64,000 nt of DNA from Clostridium sp. chh4-2 (GTDB lineage Bacteria > Bacillota > Clostridia > Lachnospirales > Lachnospiraceae), in NCBI RefSeq assembly GCF_002899675.1, contig NZ_PKUU01000015.1, positions 1-64,000 on the forward strand, in the 5' to 3' direction. The notes under the pieces were generated by a model. The model was not told the origin of the DNA and made no database searches. It worked only from the letters and a program-made list of their open reading frames with translations. The translations under genes and the position numbers were made by a program. Of the stretch, positions 24,810-34,205 are shown one piece after another (position 1 is the stretch's first letter; each line of letters opens with the position of its first letter).

Positions 24810-26048
24810 TCAACACTCTCTTTTCTTCATTTCAATATATTGGACCGCCGCCTGGATATAAAATATTGTTCCTATATCCCGTATCTGGTACGGCAGCCGG
24901 TCACTTCCCCGTGGAGGCAGTACTTTTTCTACAATTACTCCCGCTAAATTTGTGTCCTCTGATGTATAAATCTGCATTTCCATGCAAAAGCTCAAAGCAC
25001 GTTTCGCTGCTTCCAGCCATTTATCCTCTCTTTGTATGCAGTACAAACGCAGCATGAAAATTGCGGCACATGCCGAACCGCTTGCAGCATGTCCAAATGA
25101 TTCCGTATTAAATTCTATATTTGTCCCGCGCATCATTCCGCCGTCAATTCTCAGCATTCTGCGGGTAAATTCACCGCTTATCAAAGCGTTATCAAGATAA
25201 ACCGGATCGCCTGTCATCTCATATACATCCAGCAGCGGCATCCCCCACCAATAGGTTTGCCGCGGGTGTAAAATACCCTTATCTGGCTTACATGGAGAAA
25301 AATCGATCCAATTTCCCGGTGGATTCTGTTCCTTGATTAGCCGGTCCGCTGTTGCCTGAGCTATTTTTTTATATCTCATATCACCGTTTTTTTCATAAAG
25401 CCTGCAAAAAACTCCGTCATCCAGCAGCGGCCTGCCATCACAGCCTTCCTTAACCCTGCAGTGGTTTGGCACAATAGTTTCTCTTCCTACAGCAGAAAAT
25501 GCATCCCAAAACAGTCCGTTGTCCTGGTAGGTATAACGGATGATAAATTCCGCAGCCCGGATAATCCGCTTCCACGCTTCCTCATCCTGATCCAATTCAG
25601 CCAACTCCATCAATCCGTCCATACATTCAAGAACCGCCGAGGTATATACCAGATCATTTCTGTTTTCATAAGCCAGAATCAATCCGTGTAAAGGATCATT
25701 TTCGTCCCATATCTGATATCGGTAGATAAAACGGCTTCCTTCACGGGCTCCATCCAGGTACTCTTCTCTTCCTGTAAGACGGTAAGCCAGAACCAGCGCC
25801 TTGACGGCCTGCCCGGTATGCCATACCGGACAGTAGAAATCCCATTGCCGGACGGATGCGGAATACTCTCCCTTTATCGCTCCCTTCCAGTTCCTGTAAA
25901 TATGCTCCTTCGTGTTCTTTTCATCCGTCAAATACTCGGTTTTCATCTGAGCTTTTTCGGTAAGCCAATGACAGGCGGCATTTAATGACATTTCCATATG
26001 TTCCGGCGACAGCAGAGCCTCGTCATCTCTTGACAAATTTAATCCCAT
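24810..26048 (-). CDS. Six-hairpin (alpha/alpha)6-type glycosidase-like protein
   Basis: 412-residue protein without signal peptide, rich in repeated helical hairpins. Segments such as WHTGQAVKALVLAYRLTGREEYLDGA and TYWWGMPLLDVYEMTGDPVYLDNA resemble (alpha/alpha)6 barrels found in GH88/GH105-like unsaturated glycuronyl hydrolases and in related epimerases or lyases. I cannot place it in a family with certainty. It overlaps the GH4 gene by 10 bp and abuts the sulfatase, so it is part of the same degradation operon, most likely for an acidic or sulfated sugar. Confidence 0.72.
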   Translation of the reverse strand: MGLNLSRDDEALLSPEHMEMSLNAACHWLTEKAQMKTEYLTDEKNTKEHIYRNWKGAIKGEYSASVRQWDFYCPVWHTGQAVKALVLAYRLTGREEYLDGAREGSRFIYRYQIWDENDPLHGLILAYENRNDLVYTSAVLECMDGLMELAELDQDEEAWKRIIRAAEFIIRYTYQDNGLFWDAFSAVGRETIVPNHCRVKEGCDGRPLLDDGVFCRLYEKNGDMRYKKIAQATADRLIKEQNPPGNWIDFSPCKPDKGILHPRQTYWWGMPLLDVYEMTGDPVYLDNALISGEFTRRMLRIDGGMMRGTNIEFNTESFGHAASGSACAAIFMLRLYCIQREDKWLEAAKRALSFCMEMQIYTSEDTNLAGVIVEKVLPPRGSDRLPYQIRDIGTIFYIQAAVQYIEMKKREC

Positions 26049-27466
26049 TCTCCACCCCCATATGATATCTGAGATTTACTGAAAAGCCATTCCGGCAGAT
26101 ATGCTTTTGTGTTTTCAAGCATGGCGTCAAACAGCCTTTTTGCCTCATCCGGCCGGATCTTCATAGCCGGATCATTAATAAATGCCTTAAAGATCAGGTC
26201 TTTGTCCTCATTCCTGTATCCCCGGATTATGGTTTCCTGATTCATCACGTGGCGAAGGACTAATATACGCACCTCTTCCGGAAGGGTTCCGGCCATCACC
26301 GGGCGGACATCCCGGCTGTCGAAACCGGCATTGGTTTCTACTACACAGCCAAGGGGCAAGTCTGCCATCTGACCCCGATTGGGAAGATTCACATTGGTTA
26401 CTAACGGACTAAGACCCGCCAAAGCTTTCATCTGAGCTACGCCTTCTTCTCCCGACGGCGTCAATTCAATCTCTTCCGTCCCCTGTTCCAGCCTAAGGCT
26501 TTTTTCATATAATTTTACGGCCCGTTCTTTTCTCCACGACACGGGAGTAAGAGAAAATTTCCATTCCGCCGCCATTTCAGGACTGCCCAGATACCATTGG
26601 GGTACAAACTCAGCCAGATGCCTGTCACCGGCAGCGGCAATCAATCCGAATTTGCAGAACAGATCAAATTTTACCCTTTGCATGGATTGGAAATATTGAT
26701 TGAGCCAGTGTCCCTTTTCAATTCCGGCCACCCCGTCCCGGTAATTCTCTTCAACAAATTTTCTGTAATAAGGCATTAAATCCTGATTTTTGTAAGATGC
26801 CTTGTCAATCCAGGTAAAATGGTTGATGCCCAATACATTAATTTTTATATCTTTCTGGTCCACATCCTCTGCTCCGGTCATCCTTTTATAGACATTCGCA
26901 AGTATTCTCTGCGTTCCGAAGATTTCATGACAGCATCCAAACGCTTTGATTTGCGGAAAGACCTCATATAAGAATCTGGTGCATAAAGTCATGGGATTGG
27001 TATAGTTAATCAGCCACGCATCCGGGCAGATTTTTTGTATCTTCAATGCCAGTTCCTCATAGATAGGAAAGGTTCTCAAGGCCCTGATCAGCCCTCCGGG
27101 CCCAACCGTATCGCCTACGGACTGAAAAATCCCGTATTTTTCCGGTTCATGCACATCGGATTCCATCTCATCAAATGTTCCGGGCAATATGGAGGCAATC
27201 ACAAAGTCAGCCCCTTCCAATGCCCTTTCCATGGTATCCACCGCTATGTACTTCCATTTGCCTGCTGCCTCGGCTCTGTCCGAAACCCGGTTTCCTATAT
27301 GTTCATTTCTCAGAGCCCGTTCATAATCAATATCATAGAGCGCCACTGTACCATGCATATCCGGCTCCAAGGCCAGGTCAGCCATCAATTTCCACGCCCA
27401 ACCTCTTGATCCTCCCCCTATATAGGCTATTTTTATATCGTAAGCCATGTTTCCTTCATATCTCAT
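26039..27466 (-). CDS. GH4 family glycosidase (LplD-like), paralogue 2
   Basis: NAD- and metal-dependent glycosidase, about 475 residues from the ATG at 27466, which overlaps the HAD gene stop as ATGA and has GAGAGG upstream. It shares the motifs of the GH4 enzyme at 8536-9933: GGGSRGWAW, INYTNPMTLC, GCCHEIFG and NHFTW. The B. subtilis lplABCD locus also pairs such an enzyme with an LplA-type binding protein and LplB/LplC permeases, the arrangement seen here. An alpha-galacturonidase or related uronide specificity is therefore likely, but this is inference. Confidence 0.93.
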   Translation of the reverse strand: MRYEGNMAYDIKIAYIGGGSRGWAWKLMADLALEPDMHGTVALYDIDYERALRNEHIGNRVSDRAEAAGKWKYIAVDTMERALEGADFVIASILPGTFDEMESDVHEPEKYGIFQSVGDTVGPGGLIRALRTFPIYEELALKIQKICPDAWLINYTNPMTLCTRFLYEVFPQIKAFGCCHEIFGTQRILANVYKRMTGAEDVDQKDIKINVLGINHFTWIDKASYKNQDLMPYYRKFVEENYRDGVAGIEKGHWLNQYFQSMQRVKFDLFCKFGLIAAAGDRHLAEFVPQWYLGSPEMAAEWKFSLTPVSWRKERAVKLYEKSLRLEQGTEEIELTPSGEEGVAQMKALAGLSPLVTNVNLPNRGQMADLPLGCVVETNAGFDSRDVRPVMAGTLPEEVRILVLRHVMNQETIIRGYRNEDKDLIFKAFINDPAMKIRPDEAKRLFDAMLENTKAYLPEWLFSKSQISYGGGEWD

Positions 27467-28365
27467 ATTATACTTACCTCTCCATTCAGAGTTTCCCATG
27501 CAGCAAACCTTGGCTGCTCTTCCATAAAACGGGAAATCATTTTTTTCTCCCATTCGCCCTCATACCGGCCCTCTAAAAAAGCATCTAAAACAGACTCGCC
27601 AAAATAGCTCCAGGACTTTTCTTCCCAACGGGGAATAATTGGGTAAAACAGCATCTTATTTTCTTTGGCCGCTTCCAGATCTCCCGGAGAATCTCCTATC
27701 ATCAAAGCCCGTCCTTCCTGATATCCGTTTTTACCAACAACAGACAGTTGTTTCTTTTTAGATCCCCATTCCTGTCCCGCGCATAGGCTCATATAGTCTA
27801 AAAGCCCGCATTGGCCCCATTCATGTTCCAGAGCGGAAGAGGCGGCTGCCGAAACAATCATAGTATCACAGAACTGTGCCATCCGTTCCAAAGCCGGTTT
27901 GGCAAAGGGAAACGGCTGATTTCCTTCCGTTTCTGTCTTCATCCTCCGGTCCCCCTCTTCACTCCAAAAGAGCAGTTCCTCCAAAAACGTTCCCTTATGC
28001 GCTGTCATATACCCGCAAAGTTCCTGATTCGAATAAGATTTGGCAAATGTACAAAAATCTTCTAACTGGTGAAAGGGCGGCAGCCGATGCAGAAACGGCT
28101 TCATATCCTTCCTGTTCTCCATCAGCCTGAATGTCTTTAGCAGCGCAGGGAAACGGTTCATCCCCCGCAGGCAGGAATAGAGATTGACAAATTCAGCTGT
28201 TTCTGTAAACTGCTTTTCGATCTCTTTCATCCCCCATATCTCAACCGCCAGCGGTATGAATACCTTTTTATGCTTTGTTTCCATCGTATCAAATACGCAG
28301 CCGTCGGAATCTACTCCAATGAAAAACTCGTGCCGGCGCTTAAATGTCTCTAACTGTGTCATCAT
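27463..28365 (-). CDS. HAD superfamily phosphatase-like hydrolase
   Basis: Cytoplasmic haloacid-dehalogenase-type hydrolase of about 300 residues. Motif I is GVDSDGCVFDT (DxD), and motif IV is MIGDSPGDLEAAKE. A helical cap region lies between them. Members dephosphorylate sugars or phosphoglycolate. The ATG at 28365 overlaps the permease stop (ATGA) and follows GGTGAAAGG; a second ATG at 28362 is possible. It sits between the Lpl-type permeases and the GH4 enzyme, so a sugar-phosphate substrate from the same pathway is probable. Confidence 0.85.
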   Translation of the reverse strand: MMTQLETFKRRHEFFIGVDSDGCVFDTMETKHKKVFIPLAVEIWGMKEIEKQFTETAEFVNLYSCLRGMNRFPALLKTFRLMENRKDMKPFLHRLPPFHQLEDFCTFAKSYSNQELCGYMTAHKGTFLEELLFWSEEGDRRMKTETEGNQPFPFAKPALERMAQFCDTMIVSAAASSALEHEWGQCGLLDYMSLCAGQEWGSKKKQLSVVGKNGYQEGRALMIGDSPGDLEAAKENKMLFYPIIPRWEEKSWSYFGESVLDAFLEGRYEGEWEKKMISRFMEEQPRFAAWETLNGEVSII

Positions 28366-29237
28366 CCTTTCACCGCTCCAATCATAATTCCCTTTGTAAA
28401 ATATTTTTGTAAAAACGGATAAACACATAAAATCGGTACAATTGTGACAATCACTGTGGCCATCTTCAGATTTTTACCCATGGTTATTGAAATTGCCGCA
28501 TCATTGGCCACATTATCAATCAGGATTTCACGAAGAAGGACCTGAAGCACCTTCTTTGACTCACTTTGAATAAACATGGTGGCCTTTAAAAATTCATTCC
28601 AGTGGGCCTCCGCATAAAATAACGCAATAGTGGCCATGATCGGTTTTGACAGCGGAAGGGCGATTTTAAAAAAGTATGTAGTCTCGTTGCATCCGTCCAA
28701 AGCGGCCGATTCCCTCAAACTGTCCGGAAGCTGTTCAAAAAAGACCCGCATCAATATAATGTTTCTTGTAGTGGCCAATGTGGATATAATCAGGGACCAC
28801 AGGCTGTCCATAAGCCCCAGCTGTTTCACCAGAATATACTGTGGAATGATATCTATTTTAAATGTCATCACAAATACCAGAAGATAACCAACCAGCCTGG
28901 CCCCCGGCACCTTTACAGACAGCGCATAGGCCATCATCGCCGTCACCAGCAGAGACAAAACGCTGCCGACCGCAGTCACGAATACGGAATTGAAAAAGGC
29001 ATGGCTGATATCCGGATTCTGAAACACCGCTTTATATGCCTCAAATGTAATTTGGCGCGGTATCAGATGGATCACACCCGTCTGTGAAGCAATCCACTCC
29101 GGTTCCAGCGACAGGCAGAGGACATTCACGAATGGGAAAATCATTAAAATACAAATTGCTGAAAATACGCTGACATTTATAAAATCAAACACGCAGGCTT
29201 TGGGGCCGCCTATCCTTTTCTTTCCTTTATTTATCAT
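28362..29237 (-). CDS. ABC transporter permease, LplC/YtcP type
   Basis: Second permease of the importer at 28362-34076, about 291 residues, six predicted helices. The start at 29237 (MINKGKK) has AGGAG 7-8 nt upstream; it overlaps the end of the LplB-type gene region only if an earlier start is used. The EAA-type loop reads SLRESAALDGCNETTYFFKIALPLSKP, with the ESAALDG core. Ends with the GAVKG tail typical of this class. Pairs with the permease at 29249-30163. No ATPase gene is nearby. Confidence 0.93.
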   Translation of the reverse strand: MINKGKKRIGGPKACVFDFINVSVFSAICILMIFPFVNVLCLSLEPEWIASQTGVIHLIPRQITFEAYKAVFQNPDISHAFFNSVFVTAVGSVLSLLVTAMMAYALSVKVPGARLVGYLLVFVMTFKIDIIPQYILVKQLGLMDSLWSLIISTLATTRNIILMRVFFEQLPDSLRESAALDGCNETTYFFKIALPLSKPIMATIALFYAEAHWNEFLKATMFIQSESKKVLQVLLREILIDNVANDAAISITMGKNLKMATVIVTIVPILCVYPFLQKYFTKGIMIGAVKG

Positions 29238-29248
29238 AGAACTTCTCC

Positions 29249-30163
29249 TCACACTACAGAATTGCCGCTTAGTTTTTTGGATATTTTATTGGTAATCAAA
29301 ACAAGACTTACCGATACCAATGATTTGAACAATCCAAGCGTTGTGGCGAAAGACATGTCTCCTTTCACGATCCCCATGTTGTATACATATGTCCCCAACG
29401 TTTCAGAAACTTCCGCAACTACAGGATTATACATAACAAACACCTGGTTAAATAATTCCAGCACCTTGCCCACCTGTAAAATAGTCACTACAGATATGGT
29501 CGGCAGGATCAGGGGGATGGTAATCCATTTCATACACTGCATCCTGCTTGCTCCATCGATTCTAGCCGCCTCGTAAAGGCTGGAATCAATCCCCGTCACC
29601 GCCGCCAGATAAATGATGCTCTGCCACCCCGCCGATTTCCAGGCATAGGTAAATACCAGAACTCCCCGGAAAAGATCGGGCCTGGCTGCGAAGAAAATAG
29701 GCTCTACTCCGAACAGCCCCAAAAACTCATTTACAAGACCGCCCTGAGGAGACAGAAGCGACAGCCATATGCCCCCGGCGATCACCCAGGATAAAAAATG
29801 CGGGAGATAAACCGAAGTTTGGACAAACCTGGCAAAACGGCGGTTTCGAAGTTCGTTAATAAACAGAGCGATCGCAACGGGAACCACCATTCCCACCAAA
29901 ATATTGCAAAAACTCAGAATCAACGTGTTGCTCAAAGCCTGTCCAAAATATTTAGTCGCGAACAGACGCCTGAAATTGTCAAGTCCCACCCACTTAGCAT
30001 TCTCCAGACCACCGAATACGCTGTATTTTTTAAATGCGATCTGCAGAAAATACAACGGATAGATGTTAAATACCAAAAAAAACAGAATTCCCGGCGCCAT
30101 TAAAAGATAGGCAAAACGATGCCTGACGATCTGCCGGTATATTTTTTTTATGCTGCTGCTCAT
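29249..30163 (-). CDS. ABC transporter permease, LplB/YteP type
   Basis: First permease of the Lpl-type importer, 304 residues. It opens with a cytoplasmic basic segment, then LLMAPGILFFLVFNIYPLYF, typical of the LplB/YteP group. The EAA loop reads LYEAARIDGASRMQ followed by IPLILPT. It is 3 bp downstream of the membrane-bound AraC regulator and 11 bp upstream of the LplC-type gene. Family members import oligosaccharides such as rhamnogalacturonan or uronic-acid-containing fragments; the substrate here is inferred from the neighbouring enzymes only. Confidence 0.93.
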   Translation of the reverse strand: MSSSIKKIYRQIVRHRFAYLLMAPGILFFLVFNIYPLYFLQIAFKKYSVFGGLENAKWVGLDNFRRLFATKYFGQALSNTLILSFCNILVGMVVPVAIALFINELRNRRFARFVQTSVYLPHFLSWVIAGGIWLSLLSPQGGLVNEFLGLFGVEPIFFAARPDLFRGVLVFTYAWKSAGWQSIIYLAAVTGIDSSLYEAARIDGASRMQCMKWITIPLILPTISVVTILQVGKVLELFNQVFVMYNPVVAEVSETLGTYVYNMGIVKGDMSFATTLGLFKSLVSVSLVLITNKISKKLSGNSVV

Positions 30164-30166
30164 ATT

Positions 30167-32488
30167 TTATTCCTTCACCTTTTTTCTATACTCATAGGGG
30201 GTCATTCCTTCCAATTGTTTAAACGCCCGTCCGAACTGATCCCCGTTCAAATATCCCGTTTTTAAAGCGATTTCATTGATATTGTAATTACTTTTTAAAA
30301 GCAGTTCCTTGGCCTTCATCATACGGAATCTTGTCAGATAATCTTTAAAGTTCTGCCCTGTCTCTTTTTTAAACAAACGGCTGATATAGCTGCTGGTTAA
30401 ATCAAGGCGCTGAGACATCTCATCCAGACTGAGCGGTTTTTCATATTCGCTGTGAATGATATCAATCACCCGCTCTATATTCGGATCAATCCTCTTGGCG
30501 CATAGATGCTCTTTTTGGATTTTATCAATTATTTCGTACAGGTAATCCACAATTTCATCCAAATCTTCAAATACCTTTTCAAAATTAACAAGCGCATAGG
30601 CCAGTTCATTGGCTATATTCTGCATATTCTCCTGGGTGACATAGCCAATCAGGATCGATATCATATCCTTGTAAAAATACCCGTACTGCACCGCAAAAAC
30701 CACATCATTGCGCAGATATTCCCTCAGTTCTACAATAACCTGCTTCACATTCTGGTAATTCCCGGCCATAAGGTTGTTCTTCAAAAAGGTCTGATAAGGA
30801 TATTCCGGCGTATGGTAATCCTCTGTTAAGCGCTTGAGTTCACTGCTTAATATCATGGAATCAGCGCCCAGCACATAACTGTATTTTCTGGCGTTATTCA
30901 CATCATGATAAGAACGGTATATATTTTCCAGTCCCTTATAATATTCTCCAATGAGGATCGTCGGCGGAAAATGATAGCTTTCTTTTATAAAGTCCTGAAT
31001 GATCTCACATTTTCCTTTAATCGAACGTTCTCTGTCCCCGTTGTACTCTTTTTCATTCAAACCAATCAGTAAAAGAATCTGTTTTGACTCCTCATAAAAA
31101 GCTTCTTGGAAGCATTCATCCTTAAACAGCAGTTTTACATGAGCCAAGATATCCAGCTTCAGATCCCTCTTCTCTTCTTTGTCCATGCAGCAGGTTGCCT
31201 TTGCATATCCCTTTGCAAAAGAAATGGAGATAACCGCAAAGTAATCATCTGTCGGTATGTTATAATTTTCAGCCGTCTGACGGATTTCCGCCGGATCAGT
31301 TATATCCTGGTTAACCAGACGGATCAGGAAGTAATTTTTCAGCCTCTGCCGGTTGTCCTCCACGATCGATTTTAATACTTCATTTTCGCTGACTACGGAT
31401 TTATGGATGTCCATCTTCCCAACCATGTCCTGTACCGCAGCCTGTACCGCCCTAACATCCGGTGTCTCTCCGTAAATCCGTCCCTGGCGATAGCTTTCTC
31501 CGGCCTTCTTTTCTCCAAGCAGCAGATCACGGATCATCTGGATAGGAGTATTCATCTCACGGGCCAGAAGATATGTGACGAAAACCATAGAGGAAATGAT
31601 GACTGCAAATACCATAAGCAGTGTATTCGTTATATTCTTTATGGAATAATCGATTTCGGAAACAGGGATCACCGACATATAACGCCAGCCAAAGTTTTCT
31701 GAGACCACGCTGGACAGAAGCAGCTTTTCTTTGTTAAATACACAGTTATAGCTGCCAAAAGCCTGTTCCATCCATGGACGTTCATCCGCCTGTGCAATTT
31801 TATACAGGTCCTTCCGGCTGGATGTTATGAGCGTATCATCCGGGCCGAATACCAGCAGATAGCCCGTTTTTCTCAGGCACACCTGCTCGATACTGTGCAG
31901 AAATTCGGTCAGGTCCAAATCGATTATGACCGCTCCGCTGAACTGCCCGATACTTCTTTCCAAAAGACGCACCATCCGGATCTCTTTCTGTCCGCTGCCG
32001 TCGTCAGTAATAACAAAGAATTCCCGTTCTCCGGCCTCGTATCTCTTTTCCAGTTTATCCTGCTGATCCTTTGAAAGCTTATGTAAAATTCCATTTTCCT
32101 GGGACAAAAGAAGGTCATTATTCCTGCTGTAAATATAGATTTCCTTCAGATAGCTGTTTCCCTCTTTTACAACATAAATGGTATTGGTAATGCGGTTAAT
32201 CGTCTCTGCGCTTTTATAAACCGACAGATCCACCTTTCTGTTGACAAACTCAATAACAGACGGATCGCTGATCAGCATATCGGAAAGGTTCTGCACATCG
32301 GTTAATGACCTGTCGATCACTTTTTTAGACTGCTCCAGCATTTCCAGATTCGTTTTACCGATTTCCTGATTCATATTCCAGACAAATATACGTCTTGATA
32401 TTACGGTGAAGGCGGAAAGCGGCACCAGTATAACAGCCAGCAGCGTAATAAAAACTCTGATAAAATAACTGCCTTTCTTCTGTTTCAT
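30167..32488 (-). CDS. Membrane-anchored AraC family transcription regulator
   Basis: One-component transmembrane regulator of 773 residues. It has a membrane helix at about 12-32, an extracytoplasmic sensory domain (about 35-280, Cache-like), a second helix at about 287-310, a cytoplasmic linker of about 350 residues, and a C-terminal AraC HTH pair in the last 100 residues (SSYISRLFKKETGQNFKDY and a DQFGRAFKQLEGMTPYEYR signature). It is encoded within the importer operon, between the binding protein and the permeases. It is therefore likely to sense the external sugar and activate this operon, bypassing a phosphorelay. Confidence 0.92.
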   Translation of the reverse strand: MKQKKGSYFIRVFITLLAVILVPLSAFTVISRRIFVWNMNQEIGKTNLEMLEQSKKVIDRSLTDVQNLSDMLISDPSVIEFVNRKVDLSVYKSAETINRITNTIYVVKEGNSYLKEIYIYSRNNDLLLSQENGILHKLSKDQQDKLEKRYEAGEREFFVITDDGSGQKEIRMVRLLERSIGQFSGAVIIDLDLTEFLHSIEQVCLRKTGYLLVFGPDDTLITSSRKDLYKIAQADERPWMEQAFGSYNCVFNKEKLLLSSVVSENFGWRYMSVIPVSEIDYSIKNITNTLLMVFAVIISSMVFVTYLLAREMNTPIQMIRDLLLGEKKAGESYRQGRIYGETPDVRAVQAAVQDMVGKMDIHKSVVSENEVLKSIVEDNRQRLKNYFLIRLVNQDITDPAEIRQTAENYNIPTDDYFAVISISFAKGYAKATCCMDKEEKRDLKLDILAHVKLLFKDECFQEAFYEESKQILLLIGLNEKEYNGDRERSIKGKCEIIQDFIKESYHFPPTILIGEYYKGLENIYRSYHDVNNARKYSYVLGADSMILSSELKRLTEDYHTPEYPYQTFLKNNLMAGNYQNVKQVIVELREYLRNDVVFAVQYGYFYKDMISILIGYVTQENMQNIANELAYALVNFEKVFEDLDEIVDYLYEIIDKIQKEHLCAKRIDPNIERVIDIIHSEYEKPLSLDEMSQRLDLTSSYISRLFKKETGQNFKDYLTRFRMMKAKELLLKSNYNINEIALKTGYLNGDQFGRAFKQLEGMTPYEYRKKVKE

Positions 32489-32522
32489 AAGCGCCGCACC
32501 ATCCTTTTCACCGTTTTATATT

Positions 32523-34076
32523 TTATTCCACAACTGCATTTGCATTTAATTCATCAAGTGCCTCTCTAAGCCCCAGTTTTTCCACTGCCGCTATCAGCTC
32601 CGGATACGAGGACACCGGTTTTTCTCCAATAATGACTTTTGCCAGGAATTCTGTGGCAGCTTTGTTCACATCACTGCTGATTTCCAGTGTCTTAGGACTG
32701 GTTTCCATATAGCGCACCGGATCTTTTACGATTGTCGTCCCATCAAATGCCTTTTTATATCCGTTCATCTGTTCATCCTCTACCGGCGGTTTTAAATCGA
32801 AAACGCTGGTATAAATCAGATGTTCTTCCAAAAGCATCTGGACGTCGTCCGGATTGCTAAACACCATTTTCCCATTTTCAACCGTGTAGGTTTCGCCTTC
32901 AATTCCATAAGCACGGAGAAACATTCCCTTAGGTCCATACATGTACATTAAAAATTCCATAGCCCGTTCCGGGTATTTACAGTTTGCCGTCACATATTCC
33001 TTAACCGCCCGGTTATCCGCCACCCGGTACGCCATTCCCGTTCTGGTCTGAAAATTAGGGATTATTTGAAGCTCTGCATCAGGCTGCAGTTTCTGCAGTT
33101 TTTCCTGTCTGATCTTAGCCTGGAACGGCTCCTTAAATGCCATTCCTGTTTTTCCTGTTACAAATTTCTCTTCATCCGTAGACTTGGAATCCACAATCCA
33201 TTCTTTGTCCAGCACACCTTCCTGATATGCTTTGTTCAGCCATGTCAGCGCTTCTGTCATACCTTCTTCATCCAAAATCGAAGATTTAAATTTCTTTTCA
33301 TTTTCATCGTAATATAATCCCATTTCCAGCGTTGGTCTGGCGTCCACAAAAAGCTGCCAGATGGGGTTTGTCGTTGTAAAAGCTCCGATCATGGTGAATC
33401 CGGTTGTATCATCCTTGCCGTTTCCGTCTGGATCTTCATATGTGAATTTGTAGAGCATATCATATAATTCATCCGCATTTGAAGGCGGAGTCTCATATCC
33501 GACTTTTTTAGCCCAATCGGCGCGGTACATCATGGTCACAGGCACTTTATTAACCGTTGGTATCGTATAAATTTTCCCGTTATACTTACAGCTGTCAAAA
33601 TACTCGGCCGGAAGTGCACCGTAATTGGGGTCCTTTGCAATCGCCTCGTCCATTGGAAGAATTGCATTGTTTTCCACCGCTTCGGATAAACGCTCTGACG
33701 TGCTGATAAAAACGATATCCGCAATATTTCCGCCGGCAAATCCCAAATTCACCTTTTCATCATATACATTCTTATCGATATCCTCCCAAACAAGATCAAT
33801 CTGAAGATCTTCAAGGGCCTTTTTCTTAATCGCTTCAATCGCCGTTTCGGAAACGCCGGATTTGCCCATATAGCGGATCGTTACCACTTCTCTCTGGCCT
33901 TCGGTTTCCGCCTGTTCTGCGCTGCTTTCTTTCACCGTTTCCTGACCGCTCTCCTGTTTTTCACTCTGCTTTTCACTCTCTTTTTGATTCCCCTGACCAC
34001 AACCTGATAAACCGCTTACTGTAAGTACAACAGCCAATGCAGCAGCCGTTATTTTTTTCAAATATCTCTTTTTCAT
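32523..34076 (-). CDS. Extracellular sugar-binding lipoprotein, LplA/YtcQ type
   Basis: Solute-binding component of the Lpl-type importer, 517 residues. The signal sequence ends in the lipobox LSGC with Cys26 as lipid anchor. A Gln/Glu/Ser-rich linker follows before the ligand-binding domain. The length exceeds the roughly 430-460 residues of ordinary sugar SBPs and fits the larger LplA class. AAGGAGAAG lies upstream of the ATG. It is the first gene of the run that ends with the MATE gene at 21994. The 129 bp in front (34077-34205) contain no gene and presumably the promoter. Confidence 0.93.
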   Translation of the reverse strand: MKKRYLKKITAAALAVVLTVSGLSGCGQGNQKESEKQSEKQESGQETVKESSAEQAETEGQREVVTIRYMGKSGVSETAIEAIKKKALEDLQIDLVWEDIDKNVYDEKVNLGFAGGNIADIVFISTSERLSEAVENNAILPMDEAIAKDPNYGALPAEYFDSCKYNGKIYTIPTVNKVPVTMMYRADWAKKVGYETPPSNADELYDMLYKFTYEDPDGNGKDDTTGFTMIGAFTTTNPIWQLFVDARPTLEMGLYYDENEKKFKSSILDEEGMTEALTWLNKAYQEGVLDKEWIVDSKSTDEEKFVTGKTGMAFKEPFQAKIRQEKLQKLQPDAELQIIPNFQTRTGMAYRVADNRAVKEYVTANCKYPERAMEFLMYMYGPKGMFLRAYGIEGETYTVENGKMVFSNPDDVQMLLEEHLIYTSVFDLKPPVEDEQMNGYKKAFDGTTIVKDPVRYMETSPKTLEISSDVNKAATEFLAKVIIGEKPVSSYPELIAAVEKLGLREALDELNANAVVE

Positions 34077-34205
34077 ATTGTATCTTCTCCTTTTAATTTT
34101 GTGCGGGCCCTCACATTTGCTTTCATTTTACTAATACATTCTTATCTGTACAATCTGTATTAGTTGTTTTTAGCCGTTATTTTTTTACTTTTATGGTATT
34201 TTTTG

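Noticed and set aside
34101-34200. Possible AraC operator in front of the LplA-type gene
   Set aside because: TCTGTA is repeated at about 10-bp spacing only, and I could not define a convincing operator geometry.
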